64,000 nt of DNA from Capitulum mitella (lineage: Eukaryota; Arthropoda; Thecostraca; Pollicipedomorpha; Pollicipedidae): contig CP099844.1 in assembly GCA_030062745.1 (NCBI GenBank), forward strand, positions 4,183,481 to 4,247,480, read 5' to 3'. The notes beneath the pieces are model-generated. The model was given only the letters and a program-made list of their open reading frames with translations, was not told where the DNA came from and made no database searches. The position numbers were made by a program, and so were the translations under genes. Below, piece by piece: positions 1-12,400 of the stretch (position 1 is its first letter; every line of letters starts with the position of its first letter).

Positions 1-1369
1 CAGAGACAGGGAGGCAAAAGAGCACGGCTATCCGCGCGGGACATTTATGCATGACAACACGCTCTGCCGCACAGCGACTCATGAACGGATGATTACCGAG
101 TCCCCCCCCCCCCTCCCCTTACGCTGTACCCTTCTTACCCTGTAGACACCACTGCACAAAAATTTCAAATGCGTGCCCCTGCACGCCTCATGCACGCCTG
201 TATACCCCGGCACACTTTTCTTATGTCATTAGCGATCCTACAAAAGACTGAAGTAGATATGGGTTTAGCTTAGTGCCCTTCAACCCCTTTTATTGTGCCT
301 TGGCCCACCTCTGTCATATGTAGCAATTTTGTGTAGATGTGAACATTTCAGACAAATCATGCGGTTTTAATCCCCACATACCCCTCAGCACCGACGTACG
401 CAGCCCGTAGCGCTACCTCACAATGTTTGGCAAGCCTTCCGTTTGCCCCGCCCCGTTTGGAACAATCCCTGTCAGAGTTTTCTGTACGATGACATTAAGC
501 AGGCACATACTTAGTACACGTATTTCCTTTAGTTCAATCACAAAGTACTCTTGTGTACTCAAGGAAGTGACTATAATCACGTGGAAAAAAACACAGGCAG
601 CCAGTCGCCGAAGTTCACTGCAGGTCCCCCCAAAATCAAGCCCTGGAGTCGCATCTAGCTATGGTATTAGCTCGAAATTTTGATACAACACGTAACAAGA
701 AATCGGAGAAGTAACATACTTTTAAGGAGCTGCAACAAACCGTTTGGAAACAACAATGGAAAAGCATAAGGAGGCAGAATCTACACCCTCTCTGTCTTGC
801 ACGTAATAGGGTTAATATGCCCCCTTTAGGTTTTTCGCCTGCCATTTCTGAGCATTCTGGCGTAAAATGGTCAGTTTTGGCAACCCGTTACTGAAATTCT
901 TTTTCGCATACGCTTTGAAAAATTGAGTTTCTCACGTTATCAGAGGCGAGTCAAGGATGGAGTTTCGAGAGCACGCTAGGCCGTTTTTCGTCACTTTCGA
1001 GTCTACGGTCTCGATACGCTCTGTACGATACTATAAAAATTTAGTGATCATTTTTTGCGCTTCACCTGTCCATTTCATGCCCCATGACATATCTATTACA
1101 TTTCATGGCGGCAGTGATGGATCCAGCAAAATGAGGCAAAGAAAAATTTTCTTTTGGAAGAAGAGCTAATGAACTATATCACGTCAAGGACGTGCATATT
1201 TATCCCTCGTTGCTGTTTGTTTCGACACGTAAGGTCAAGGGAGAAAGCCAAGGGAGGGTCTAACGAGTGCCCATTTTGGTCCCTTGAACTCAAGCAACCG
1301 AACACAGCATTAAACAGGAGGGGTAGGTAAATTCCAGTTAATCCCGATATGGGATATTGTGGTAGCTAA

Positions 1370-1910
1370 CGATTCGACAGTCAATTCTGTGCGGCGTAGT
1401 CTGAGGTTATAGCGAGCAATTAGGCAGCGAATGTAAAGCGTGATTTTTTTAGTCTGTGGCGCACGATTAGAGGAAGTAAATATATAAAACGCTCCTGATA
1501 ATAGGGAACGATTGGGCGGACGGATTTAAAACGCAGCACCTTTATTTTGCAGCGTACGTCAAGGACATACAAGGCGTAATTTCAGATCGCGTCTGTTCCG
1601 TTAAAGAGCAGCGGTAGTTAATGTTACGCTCGACGGATTCTATATTAGTATATATTTTTCATATAGCGAGAACGTTATAGTGCATGAATAGGTAGGGCGA
1701 CCTTATAAAGCGCAGTTCTGGGGTGTAGCGAACGATCATATTAGGCAAATACGCACGACATACCTTTAATTGATAGCGAACGATATGACGAGGCGAATGT
1801 AGAGCACAGGTTTATTTTATAGCGAACGATTATACAAGTTTGTGTAAAATGTAGTACAGGTTACAGCGATCGACGAAGTGAACAGAACATGTAAAGCCTA
1901 GGTTTGAAAT
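1370..1910. repeat. Degenerate tandem repeat, AGCGAACGAT core
   Basis: The core AGCGAACGAT, or close variants of it, recurs at about 1411, 1727, 1776 and 1823 with a similar tail (GGCGAATGTAGAGCAC-like). Spacing is irregular, roughly 47-60 bases. The array is old and diverged. No coding potential is seen. Confidence 0.5.
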
Positions 1911-2802
1911 TTGGCAGGGATTTCGACGAGACCAATATGGATGCGCATTTTTAGATCATGTCTCTTTTGTTTAAGGGTAGCCACAATTAATGTTCCGCGG
2001 GACTGAGCTCATTTTTTCGAATTCTTGCACTTGTATTTGCTTGTCTGTGACCCTGTACCTAACCACTGTCCAAGGACGAGCGAAATTGTCCCAAGTATAT
2101 GGTCTGATATCTTATCGAGATCAACCTTCAGTGTTGTACGAAAAGTCGAAATCACACAGAAGCAAATGTTTTTTGACACGTACAGTACGGTACAATACAA
2201 TACGACATTTTGCCGGCAGTGGATCCAGGGGAAAATTGCTTGGTGACCATAAATCGTGCTGAGAACCACGGTATCGTTGATAGCGTGGCAAATAAGGGCG
2301 ATGAATGTATAAGATTCCCCCCTCCCTTTCAGACTGCTGGCATCGTCACTGGTACTTGCCATTAAGAACAGAATGCATGTTTGGTCACAAAAAATGTTCT
2401 GGACCCGTTTTGGACCCTGTCAGCATGTAAAATGGTTAATGCAAAGGCTAATGTAAAACAGATAGGCGAACATCGGCCCCGTGTGGTGCCCCGGCTACAC
2501 CATTGGTATATGCTGTGGTGTATACCACCATCCCAACCTAATGTCAGACTCAGAAGTCAGGCGGTATCCCACTGATGCTCACACCCGCACGCAATACAAA
2601 TCAGGACTAAACCCCTTCCTTCGTTTTTGGTTTCCGGTATTGCAACTATAAACTATCTACTTTTTTGTTCTATGTATTTGCAAAATATAGCAAAGGTTGC
2701 AATGGCTGGTTTCAGGCCATTCCATATGGCAACAACTCGCAAAAGTACAAACATTTAACACTGTCCACTTTGTTGTAGTCTCAGTATGCGCCAATGAGAA
2801 TG

Positions 2803-2805
<3 letters not shown>

Positions 2806-2848
<43 letters not shown>
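2806..2848. repeat. (TA)n microsatellite
   Basis: An uninterrupted alternating AT tract of about 42 bases. Confidence 0.95.
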
Positions 2849-2849
<1 letters not shown>

Positions 2850-3302
2850 ACCTTGCATGTATAGGTTAGACCCGCCGGTCCCATTTTTCTTATTCTTTTG
2901 GAACTTTCCAGCAACAATATCGGAGCCAAGAGCGACCAGCTGATAGCTCCATCGGAGTTTTTTTTTCGTTGTATTTTGAAGCTCATAAAACTGTGTACTA
3001 GGTCCCAAAGATTCGTGCGAGCCTTTTCTTAGGGAAATCGAACTTTTGGTTCCAAAGATATGAAGGGGCCGAATCAGCCCCTCTCCAGCGAGCCTCAGCT
3101 CTAAAACCCACGTTCCGGAAAAGGGTTAAGGGGCATTCCGTGTTTCTAGCTAGAAATAAATTCGCTTCATACGCAGCCCACCTGGACGTCCCAATTATAT
3201 TTGCGATATCTCCAGTTGTGCGTTGTAAAAGGGTGCTTGACCGTGGCGTTGAGGGTCTGAGACCGGCGCTGGGCTTCAGCGTCAGAGCGGCCGCCGTTTC
3301 AG

Positions 3303-3487
3303 GCCCGACACGTCCGTGAACGGCGTGGCCGTGGACCTGAACTGCGAGCTGACCTCGGCCACTGTGGAGGCCGCCGACCGCCTGCTGATCGACGTGGCCG
3401 GGTACGAGACGTTCCGTATGGAGGACCGGCCCGGCTGCAGGGACGTCCTGCCGGGCAGCTCCGGCACCTCGCCAATGGAGAGCAGAG
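3303..3487 (+). CDS. PAN domain 1, second-half exon
   Basis: The acceptor is CCGTTTCAG ending at 3302. The exon enters in phase 2 and reads 61 codons, with LNCELTS giving the PAN half-domain cysteine, then YETFRMEDRPGC in the D-T-Y-x-R position. A Gly/Ser/Pro linker follows. The donor GAG|GTAATG at 3488 leaves phase 1, matching the next exon. Beyond the donor the frame stays open to 3912 because the 42-base repeat of this exon end runs into the intron, so the exact donor is uncertain. The first half of this PAN domain is not in the window. Confidence 0.8.
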
Positions 3488-6400
3488 GTAATGACCCAAA
3501 CTCTGGCACCTCACCAATGGAGAGAAGAAGTACCGACTCACATTCCGGCACCTCACCAGTGGAGACCAGAGGTACCGACCCTCACTTCAGCACCTCACCA
3601 GTGGAGAACAGAAGTGCTGACCTGGCCCACACTCCGGCACCTCACCAGTGGAATGTAGAGGTACCGACCCATACTCCGGCACTTCATCAGTGGAGAGCAG
3701 AGGTACCGACCCGCACTCCAACACCTCACCAATGGAGTACAGAGGTACTGATGGAGAACCGACATCTCGACTCACACAAGTGGGTGGTGGTAGGGGAGGG
3801 GTCCAATTCCTACAGCTCTCCACTTCGGGGAAGAGTGCATCACATGCTGCTGAATACACCGGTCAGAAAGAGAGGGCAATGGTGCGTCCACGTCGACCTA
3901 CTTTCATTCTGATATTGTTAAATGCCATTGCACTGCATTCACTGTATTCACTGTATTGTGGTCGTATGCTGCTGGACCGTTTAACACGTGGCATTGGCGT
4001 TGTGTAAACTGTGGTAACGGTGTACGCACTGCCAAGTGATATGACGAATGCGTTGCGGCAGTATTTTGGTATTTTCGTGTATGCCAATGTATGCCTACAG
4101 TGTCTGTTGGTCCAGAATCACTGACGTGCTGGGCCTGCTCCCTATCACTGACAGACTCTGCCGGATCCGTACTCTACCGGCTCTGAATCACTGACATACT
4201 CTGCCGGCTCCTTGTCGCTATCGCCCTGGTAGACTCGTCTCAGTGTTCGTATTACTCTCAAACTGGTGTGTCAATGTGCTCCTTTTAGGAAACCCAACTC
4301 GCCGCAGACAGTTCGGTATGTCAGGTGATCGTCTGGAGCCAGTATGCGACCTTCCTCAGGGGGCTGCTTGTTGCGTCAGCCTGCGCCGCCAGATTGTTTG
4401 CTGCAAGTGTTCGTCTGCGCCGTCAGAGTGTTTGTTTCGTCAGTGTGTTTGTCTGCGCCATCAGACTGTTTCCGCCGCGTCATCACCGGCCGCCAGCTGC
4501 GTGCAGACGCTGTGCGCTACTCGCTGAGGTCCAGTTCGCTCAGCCGCTGCCAGCAGAGCTGTCTGGACGCCGACTTCTTCTGCACCGCCTTCTCCTACAA
4601 GTACGACGTCCGGCCCGGCCGAAACCAGCAGCCGATGCACGGTTGCTGTATTCCTTTCCATGACATAACTCAGGCACAATGTTCAGCTCTGCACATGCTG
4701 TGGAACGCGTTGTCATTCATCACTCTGTTCACGGCTATGGCCGTTTGGTGGCGTACTTGACTCGTTCTTTTTTTCAGTACGGCTATATGCCGCTAACATG
4801 GCGTTACGGCTATATGCCGCTAACATGGCGTCATCATGAGGTTTTCAGTAAATCCGAAAGCTGCCATGATTGAGAAATTGTTTCAGGCCAATTATCTCCT
4901 CGTCGTTACGTCGATAACAATCATGTCATCATTTTCGTGGAGACCCTGCATAAATCGTACCTTTCGACACTGCCTACCCTGTTTCACCGCTCCAAATGGT
5001 GCGTTGCGTTCAGGACCGAGTACAACACGAATGAGATCAACTGTGAGCTATCGGGAGAGTCCGGCTGGGAGCAGACCCTGGAGTCGGCCCCTCTGTTCGA
5101 CACGTACGAACGGGAGAGAACCTCTGCCTGCGGCTTCTACGGTGGATCGGGCCCCGAGACAGGCGTCCCCGGCAGAGACGGTGAGGGTAAACTCAGAAAC
5201 GGGGAGATTATACTCAGGGACGGTGAGAATGGACTCAGAGACGGTGAGAGTAAACTCAGACACGGTGAGAGTAAACTCAGGTACGGTGAGAGCAAACTCA
5301 GAAATGGGGAGGCTAAACTAAGGGACGATGAGCATAAACTTTAGGACGATGACACTTAACTAAGAGACTGTGAGAACAAATTTGAGACGGTGGGAGTAAA
5401 CTCAAAGGCGGTAAGTGTCAACTTAAAGACAGTGAGATTAAACTCGGGGACGGTGAGTCTAAATGCAGGGACAGTGAGAGTAATTCTAGGGTGATGAGAC
5501 TAAACTCAGAACCCATGAGAGTCAGCTCTGGGTGGGCGAGATTAAAGTCAGGAACGGTGTGAGAGAGTTCAGGAAATATGAAAGAAAACCCATCGACGTA
5601 AGAAAAACGCAAGGGCGATGAGATAGAACTTCGGGGTGGTGAGGAAAAACGCGGTAACGTTGTGAGGGAACTCACAGATGGTGAGAGAGACGCCAGGGAC
5701 GATGAGAGAGGGAACTCAGAGTGAGAGGGCAATTAGGAGCGATCGGATGAAGTTCAGGGAAAGTGACAAGAAACTCCGGGACGATAAAAGGAAATGCAGG
5801 AACAAGCACTACGAACCCAGCTACGGCGAGGAGAACTCAAATGTAATGAAAAGACCTCAGGGGCAGGGAAACGATGGCAAAGGTCATAGTAGGCGGAAGT
5901 AAACTCATGTATGGTGAGAGTGGGCCAAAAGGCTGTGAGACTGAGCCCAGGGGTCCGTGGCAAATAGCGTAGGGATGGTGAGCGTGATCCGAGGGACCAA
6001 GAGTGGGCACAGGGACCGCCCGCGGAAAGACCTCAGTGATGAAGAAAATGAGGTGACAGACTATGTACGCGCATTTCATGACGCTGAAAGCATCTTTAGA
6101 GACGAAGAAGAAAATCGGAGGTGGTCAATGAAACCCCGGGCCGCGGCGAGCGACGACGAAGGGGCTGTGAGATGGCAACCCGGGGAGTGTACGAGATAGT
6201 CGCAGAACCATCGAGCTGGGAAGTCACGGTCAGCGAGTGGCGCCTCAGGGACGACGACAGGGAACGGAAAGGAATCCCAGTGACAGTAGGATCTCAGGGA
6301 TGTTCACTTGGAGCTTGAGAGAGATGAGTGCATGACGGATGATGGAAGGTTGGATGCGATGAATACAGACCTGTCCTCAGGCCGTTGCTGTTCGTCTGTG

Positions 6401-9400
6401 AGCTGCCTCAGGCGGTTGCTGCCTGACCTCTTCGGGCCGGTTTGACTCGCCTGTGACCTGCCTCAGGCTGTTACCGGCTGATGGAGCGGGGTCGGGCCAT
6501 CGATGTCCAGGACGTGACTCGGCGCGTTGCCGCCTCCAGCCTGCGCCAGTGCGAGGACGCCTGCACTCAGGCGCCGTTCCGGTGCCAGGCCTTCAGTTAC
6601 AGGCAGGTTTCCTAGCCGTGGCGTCACGGCGCCGGCCTCGGAGCCTACTGGCCACTCATGGTACCGGCATTCAATGGTGATGCGGATGGAATGGTTCAGT
6701 AATGCAAGTTTGCTTTTTGAAAACGAAGTTGGACTTTTTTCCGGTTACGTTTTCGTTGCACACGGTTTTCAAAGCGGTTGCACAAGTCAGCATGCCATGG
6801 TCAAGGGACTTTGAGTTTATTTCACGACGCCTTCTGCCATAATTACCCGGAGATTACGTGGTGGGGCCATCGACCATCGGGCCATTGTCTCCTTTCACTC
6901 ATCTGTTGCTGCCCATTTCGCGGTGTATTGAATGCAGTTCGGCTCATAGCTCTATGCCAAGCCTTTTCCGCCCGAAGCCTGCTGTTGCGGAGCGGTCACG
7001 GAGGACGGAAGTGCCGGATTGTGCGGACGTACGGCCGTGCCCGTCCGGGCGGCAGGAGCCGCTGGTGACGTGACGCGTGCCTGTCCGTGTGGCTGGTGCT
7101 GTTGGTGAGACGTGCTTGTCCGTGTGGCTGGTGCCGTTGGTGAGGTGTGCCTGCCCGTGTGGCTTGTGCCGTTGGTGACGCGTGCCTGTCCGTGCGGCTG
7201 GTGCCGTTGGTGACGCGTGCCTGTCCGTGTGGCTTGTGCCGTTGGTGATGCGTGCCTGTCCGTGTGGCTTGTGCCGTTGGTGAGGCGTGCCTGTCCGTGT
7301 GGCTGGTGCCGTTGGTGACGCGTGCCTGTCCGTGTGGCTTGTGCCGTTGGTGACGCGTGCTGGGCGCTGGTAGGAGGCCGGACTACACCGCGGACCGCAA
7401 CTGTCAGCTGTCGGGCCGCCGCGGCCGGCTTCACACGGTGGCGCAGGCCGAGTTTTCCACCTACCAGCGTGGTTATGGCCGCGAGTGCTCCGGCTCCGGC
7501 TCAGGCTCAGGCTCAGGCTCCGGCTCCGGCTCCGGCTCCGGATCAACAGTTCGTGAGTTGCCACTGGCCGTCTGGCGAGGTCCCGGCGCAGATCTGATCT
7601 GCCTCGGAACCAGGCTAAAAGTCACTTCCTGTCGAAATTGATCGCGCTGTATGAGTTGGACGATACCCTTTATGGGGCTGGTATACGGCAACTTGTCGTT
7701 TTGGAACGCCTAGACACAGAGAATTCCCCTCGCGACGAAACAGTGTAAATTGTTCGCGGTCAGACGATGATTTACGGCCTTCGTTGGTGCGGTCTTCAGA
7801 ACTGTGAGCTCTGCGGTTTTCTGCAGGCTGTTTCCGCCTGAATGCGCCGGACACCCGCCTCAGAGTGAGTCTGATCATCCGCAACGTCATGACGACGACC
7901 GTTCAGAACTGCGCCTGAGGAGTGCAAAATCACCACCGACTGTCGCTCATTCAGCTACAGGTGAGGAGTGCAGACGCTGCCTGTTGCCGCTCCTTCAGCT
8001 ACAGGTGAGTTCAAAACCACCACCGACTGCCGCCCTTCATTTGCACGTAAGGCGAACTAAACCACCACCAGCTATCGACTCAGATGCAGATAAGAAATGC
8101 GAAATCGGTATTAACTCACTCACTGATTCACGGACTCCCTCACTCACGGAGACTCGGAAAGCAGTGCAAAGCTACGAGAACCATCTCGTAGAACCATCTG
8201 CACCCTTATGGCTAAGCATAAACAAGCAAACCAAATCTCATCCGGCAAGCAGTCGACTAGCTGTGCTGAGCGGGCGCCGCCAGGTCATGCGTGTGGCGGC
8301 TGGCTGTGCTGATTTTCGATTTATCTCGGCTCTGCCGCAGGCGGGACACGGCCGGCAGCCAGCTGAACTGCGAGATGTCGCGGCTGGCGGTGCGCGGCGT
8401 GGGCGACGCCAGCGTCGAGGCCGACAACCGGTACGACACCTACAGCCGCGAGTACGGGGCAGCCTGCCAGACCGGCGGCGGCGGACCGACCAGCCCCGCC
8501 CAGAACGGTACGGCACGCGCAGGCTGCACCGGACCGGCCTGGACCCGAACAGGACACTGTCTGAGCTTAGACTGGACCAGATTCAACTGGAGACTGAGCC
8601 CAGATTGCTTCGAATCTAGACTGTCCTCGTCCACATCCAGGCACAATTTAGATAGACTGAGAACAGAACCAGACGGCACAGAGTCGGTCAACAGAGCGGA
8701 CCAAACATGAAATCGATTCAGCTGAACCGATCTGGAGTGAATCAAAGCAGAGACTCCCCATAGAAATGTCCCCTTCCGCAAGTTTGGCCATTTGTTTGAT
8801 GAATGTTCAGGTGATTTTTGTCAGTGTTGCATGTGTCTCATGACCAGCCATACCACGCTCCTAGCATTTTTTTCTCGATTTCTATTGTTGCGTTTTGGAA
8901 CGTGCTGCAAGAGTTCCGGTGAAATGTGCCAATGAATGTGAAAGGACATGAAATGCTTGCGATGTCTTCATGTTGGAAGAGAACGCGTACTTTGTCATTC
9001 GCTGTGCGCAAACCATAAAACACGTCCAGACGCTCGCTCTGGTAGAGCTCAGACATTCGCAGGGGAAACGTTCGCAGGAATGTTTCCTGCGAACGTTGCG
9101 AACGAATGTTTCCTGCGAATGAGTTGGCTAAGACAAGACTGGAAGCTAGATCCCAGGGCGTTGGTCACATAAATTAAGCTACTTTATGCAATGTACAGCG
9201 GTCAGATCATCTGACAAGCAGATCCACAGAAACGCCTTTGACGGAGCGGCGGTATTCAGGCATCCGACGCAGTGGTCAGGTCAGCTGATGCAGCGGTCCA
9301 GACACCACTGACTGGGCAGTGGTCAGGTCAGCTGATGCAGCGGTCCAGACATCACTGACCGGGCAGTGGTCAGGTCAGCTGATGCAGCGGTCCAGACACC

Positions 9401-12400
9401 ACTGACCGGGCAGTGGTCAGGTCAGCTGACGGATCGGTCCAGACACCACTGACCGGGCAGTGGTCAGGTCAGCTGACGGAGCGGTCCAGACACCACTGAC
9501 CGGGCAGTGGTCAGGTCAGCTGACGCAGCGGTCCAGACACCACTGACTGGGCAGTGGTCAGGTCAGCTGATGCAGCGGTCCAGACACCACTGTCCGGGCA
9601 GTGGTCAGGTCAGCTGACAGAGCGGTCCAGACACCACTGAAGCGGTGATCAGATCAGCGCTGACGCGGCGGTCCAGACCCGGCAGCGGCGAGACAGGGCG
9701 GCCGGCGCCAGCCGTGACCGGCCGGTCGTTGGCTGCTTCTATTGTCCGCCGCGGCCGGCCCGAGGGCAGGGCTGCGTCCAAGGCGTCCGCGACCGCGGCT
9801 CGGCATTGTGTGACTGGGCAGGCTTTCTACGTGATTATAAACAGAGGCAGCGGGCCGTGCGGTGACACTGGTGCGCGGCCTGTTCGCGTCCGGCGGCACG
9901 GCGGCTTCGGCCGTGCGGGGACGGTGGCGGCACGCGCTGAGACGGTGGCGGCACTGCCAGCACGGCCACCGGCCGGGGCCCGGCAGACGACCAGAGCCTT
10001 ATAAGGCTCGGGCTGGCAGAATATAAATACCGGCAGTGTACAAATACTTTGCCGGTTAGCAGCGTCTGTGGCCAGACTGCCAGTTTCCAGAAGTCCGTGT
10101 TGTGTACACTTTCCGTCGATGGATAAACATTACACGGAACAAAATATGTCTCGTTTAAGACACTTTGCGTCCGTTTTAGGTAGACTTCTGGAACGTGTGG
10201 CACTTGCTGTTTGCTTCCCAGAGAATGCAGCATCTAGTTCATGATGTTGATACTCATCATGAATCGCATCCTGAATCGTAGCATGAATCGTATCCATCGT
10301 GAAACCTACCATTTTAACTTCCTATTCTCTGCAAGGATATAGAAACTTTTGTTTAGCACTGGTGGCCTCAAACTGCCCAGGCGTTCAACCAAAGCGGTCG
10401 TCAAGCATGACTGCCTACCTCATTAAGCCACCCACTCAAACGCCCCGGACACCGGCAATTTTACGTTCCCATAACTTTTATGGATAAATAATGGTCCGGC
10501 GATATCCACTGCCTTGTTCAGCGCAACAGTTTGGTCTCGGAACTTTTAACTGTGCTGGGCAGATCAGTCTGGCCAGCGCTAGCTTCCACGTTCCGGCGAG
10601 ATGAGTTTGTGTCGTCTCGGCGGGCGCTGTTTGGCTCGCAGGTCAGCTGGCACCTGAATGATAAAGGTTACGCGGACCACCACACGGTCATGTATGTCTG
10701 AAGATACAATAGACTTCTACCGTAAAATTATCCTGCATGTGAAGCTGCACGATAGGGTGTCGGTTCAGGTTTCATTCAATGAGCACTTCATACGAAGGGC
10801 ACTGATCCCCGAACACCACCCGAAATCATACGGACGAGGCTTACGACAAGCAAATAAACGTTTGTCTTTCATGGCAGGACTTTGCCGTGACTAGAATTCT
10901 CAACACCTTCCTGACGCCAGCTCATGCTCTGACGCCCCGAGTGGACAAATCACTGACGCATTGCTGCCCAGAAATTACAATGACGTCGTCGGAACGTTCT
11001 CGGGTACATCGCATGTCTCAAATAGAAATCGGCGAGACACATGGACTCATGCGTGATGACGACCAGATCACGATGGCTGTTGTTCAATTCATTCTCACTG
11101 ACCCGTATCTTCGTGGTGATCCCAGAACTAACGCTTCACGTCCGCGCGGCAGGCGGCTGCTACCGGCTGGTGAGCCGGGAGCAGCGGCTGCAGCGGTCCC
11201 GCATTGACGCCGTGTTCAGCGCCGCCACCCGCCAGGAGTGTGAACGAATCTGCTACATGTCTTACATGGGCTGCAGGTCGTTCAGCTTCACGTGAGTGTG
11301 CTACGGGGTGGTGACTGGAATGCATGGTTTTATTCCACAAGGCAGATTCAACAGCTCATGGTTAGAAGGGGCCGCAGATCCTTCAGGTTCACGTGAGTGT
11401 GCTATGAAATGATTAATGGTTACTGGAATGCTTGGTTTTACCCCACAAGGTAGATTCGACACTTCATAGAGTTTCGGCTGGTCCGCATTGTCGCCATTAC
11501 AGTGCCGTCTGGCTGCGATCAGTCCAAACTAAGAGACCGTGGGCCGTCCCGTGTGTCCGGGAGCCAGCAGGTGCGCAGTAACTGCGCTCTGCTCCTGAGA
11601 ATAACCCGCCGTGTGCCATGTGTCCAGGAGCCGGCAGGTGCGCAGTAACTGCGCTCTGTCCTGAGAATAACCCGCCGTGTGCCATCCAGGAGCCGGCAGG
11701 TGCGCAGTAACTGCGCTCTGTCGCGGGAGGACGCTTACATCAGTCGCCTGGAGCCGGACCGTGAGGCCGACACCTACCAGCGCGACTTCAGCCGGGCCTG
11801 CCAGTTCGGCACGGGCGAGGAGCACAACACGGACGGTACTGCCACCTACCGGCCGACTGGCCGCCGATATTGGACGAGTGGTGCTGTGATAAACCTACGG
11901 ACATCAGCCCTTGCGTTCTCGTGTCGTCCGATCCCACGTGCATGATGTCCAAGTCTGCTCGGTAGCAGCACTGTTCCACTCAAACCATCGTAATAGAAAA
12001 CTACGAAATGAATATTACTGGCGAAAGAGTTCTACAGCCAACACCAAGCCAAACCAAGGACTTAAGGACGAGTGCAACTCTTTACGCCTAACAGCACGTG
12101 GCACAAGTCATTCGCGTATTTAACCCAAACTTGGAAGATTTCTAGCATAACCGTCACTTGCAGCACTTTTATCCTGCAAGGCAATGGATACGACTTGTGT
12201 CGGCCGTTAACGATGGCGACCCATCGCTGCTGATGGCCCCGTCCAGCAGAAGCTGCCTGGTATTTAATTCAGGCGATTACCACCGTGGAGTCAGCCGTTG
12301 CCCGAACTGCTGATTGCAGTCAGTCGCTCTTGTCTGAACGTCGACCTCCTCCTCCTGCCGACAGAGTGCTTCCGACACATTTCGCGGGACATGCGCCTGC

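Larger units (their letters stand above)
1..3302. other. Upstream intron or intergenic DNA with repeats
   Basis: I find no supported coding exon. The first PAN half that should precede 3303 was not found, so it probably lies beyond the window. The stretch is AT-rich and holds a degenerate tandem array (about 1370-1910), a (TA)n tract (2806-2848), and two short segments (about 800-845 and 3050-3135) resembling the ends of the inverted-repeat element at 21.2-22.4 kb. Confidence 0.6.
8508..11152. other. 2.6 kb intron with minisatellite and possible internal promoter
   Basis: It contains a hairpin (9067-9097), a 47-base tandem array (9255-9660), a GC-rich stretch to about 10010, then a CArG-like box and TATAAATA (10022-10029). 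No PAN exon is seen. A short open frame at 10119-10247 begins ATGGATAAACATTAC; it could splice at 10177 (TTTTAG|GTAGAC, phase 1) but is not supported by homology. Confidence 0.6.

Noticed and set aside
6944-7564. 206-residue minus-strand open frame over the 35-base array
   Set aside because: It is a translation of the minisatellite antisense to PAN exon 7374-7552 and has no independent support.
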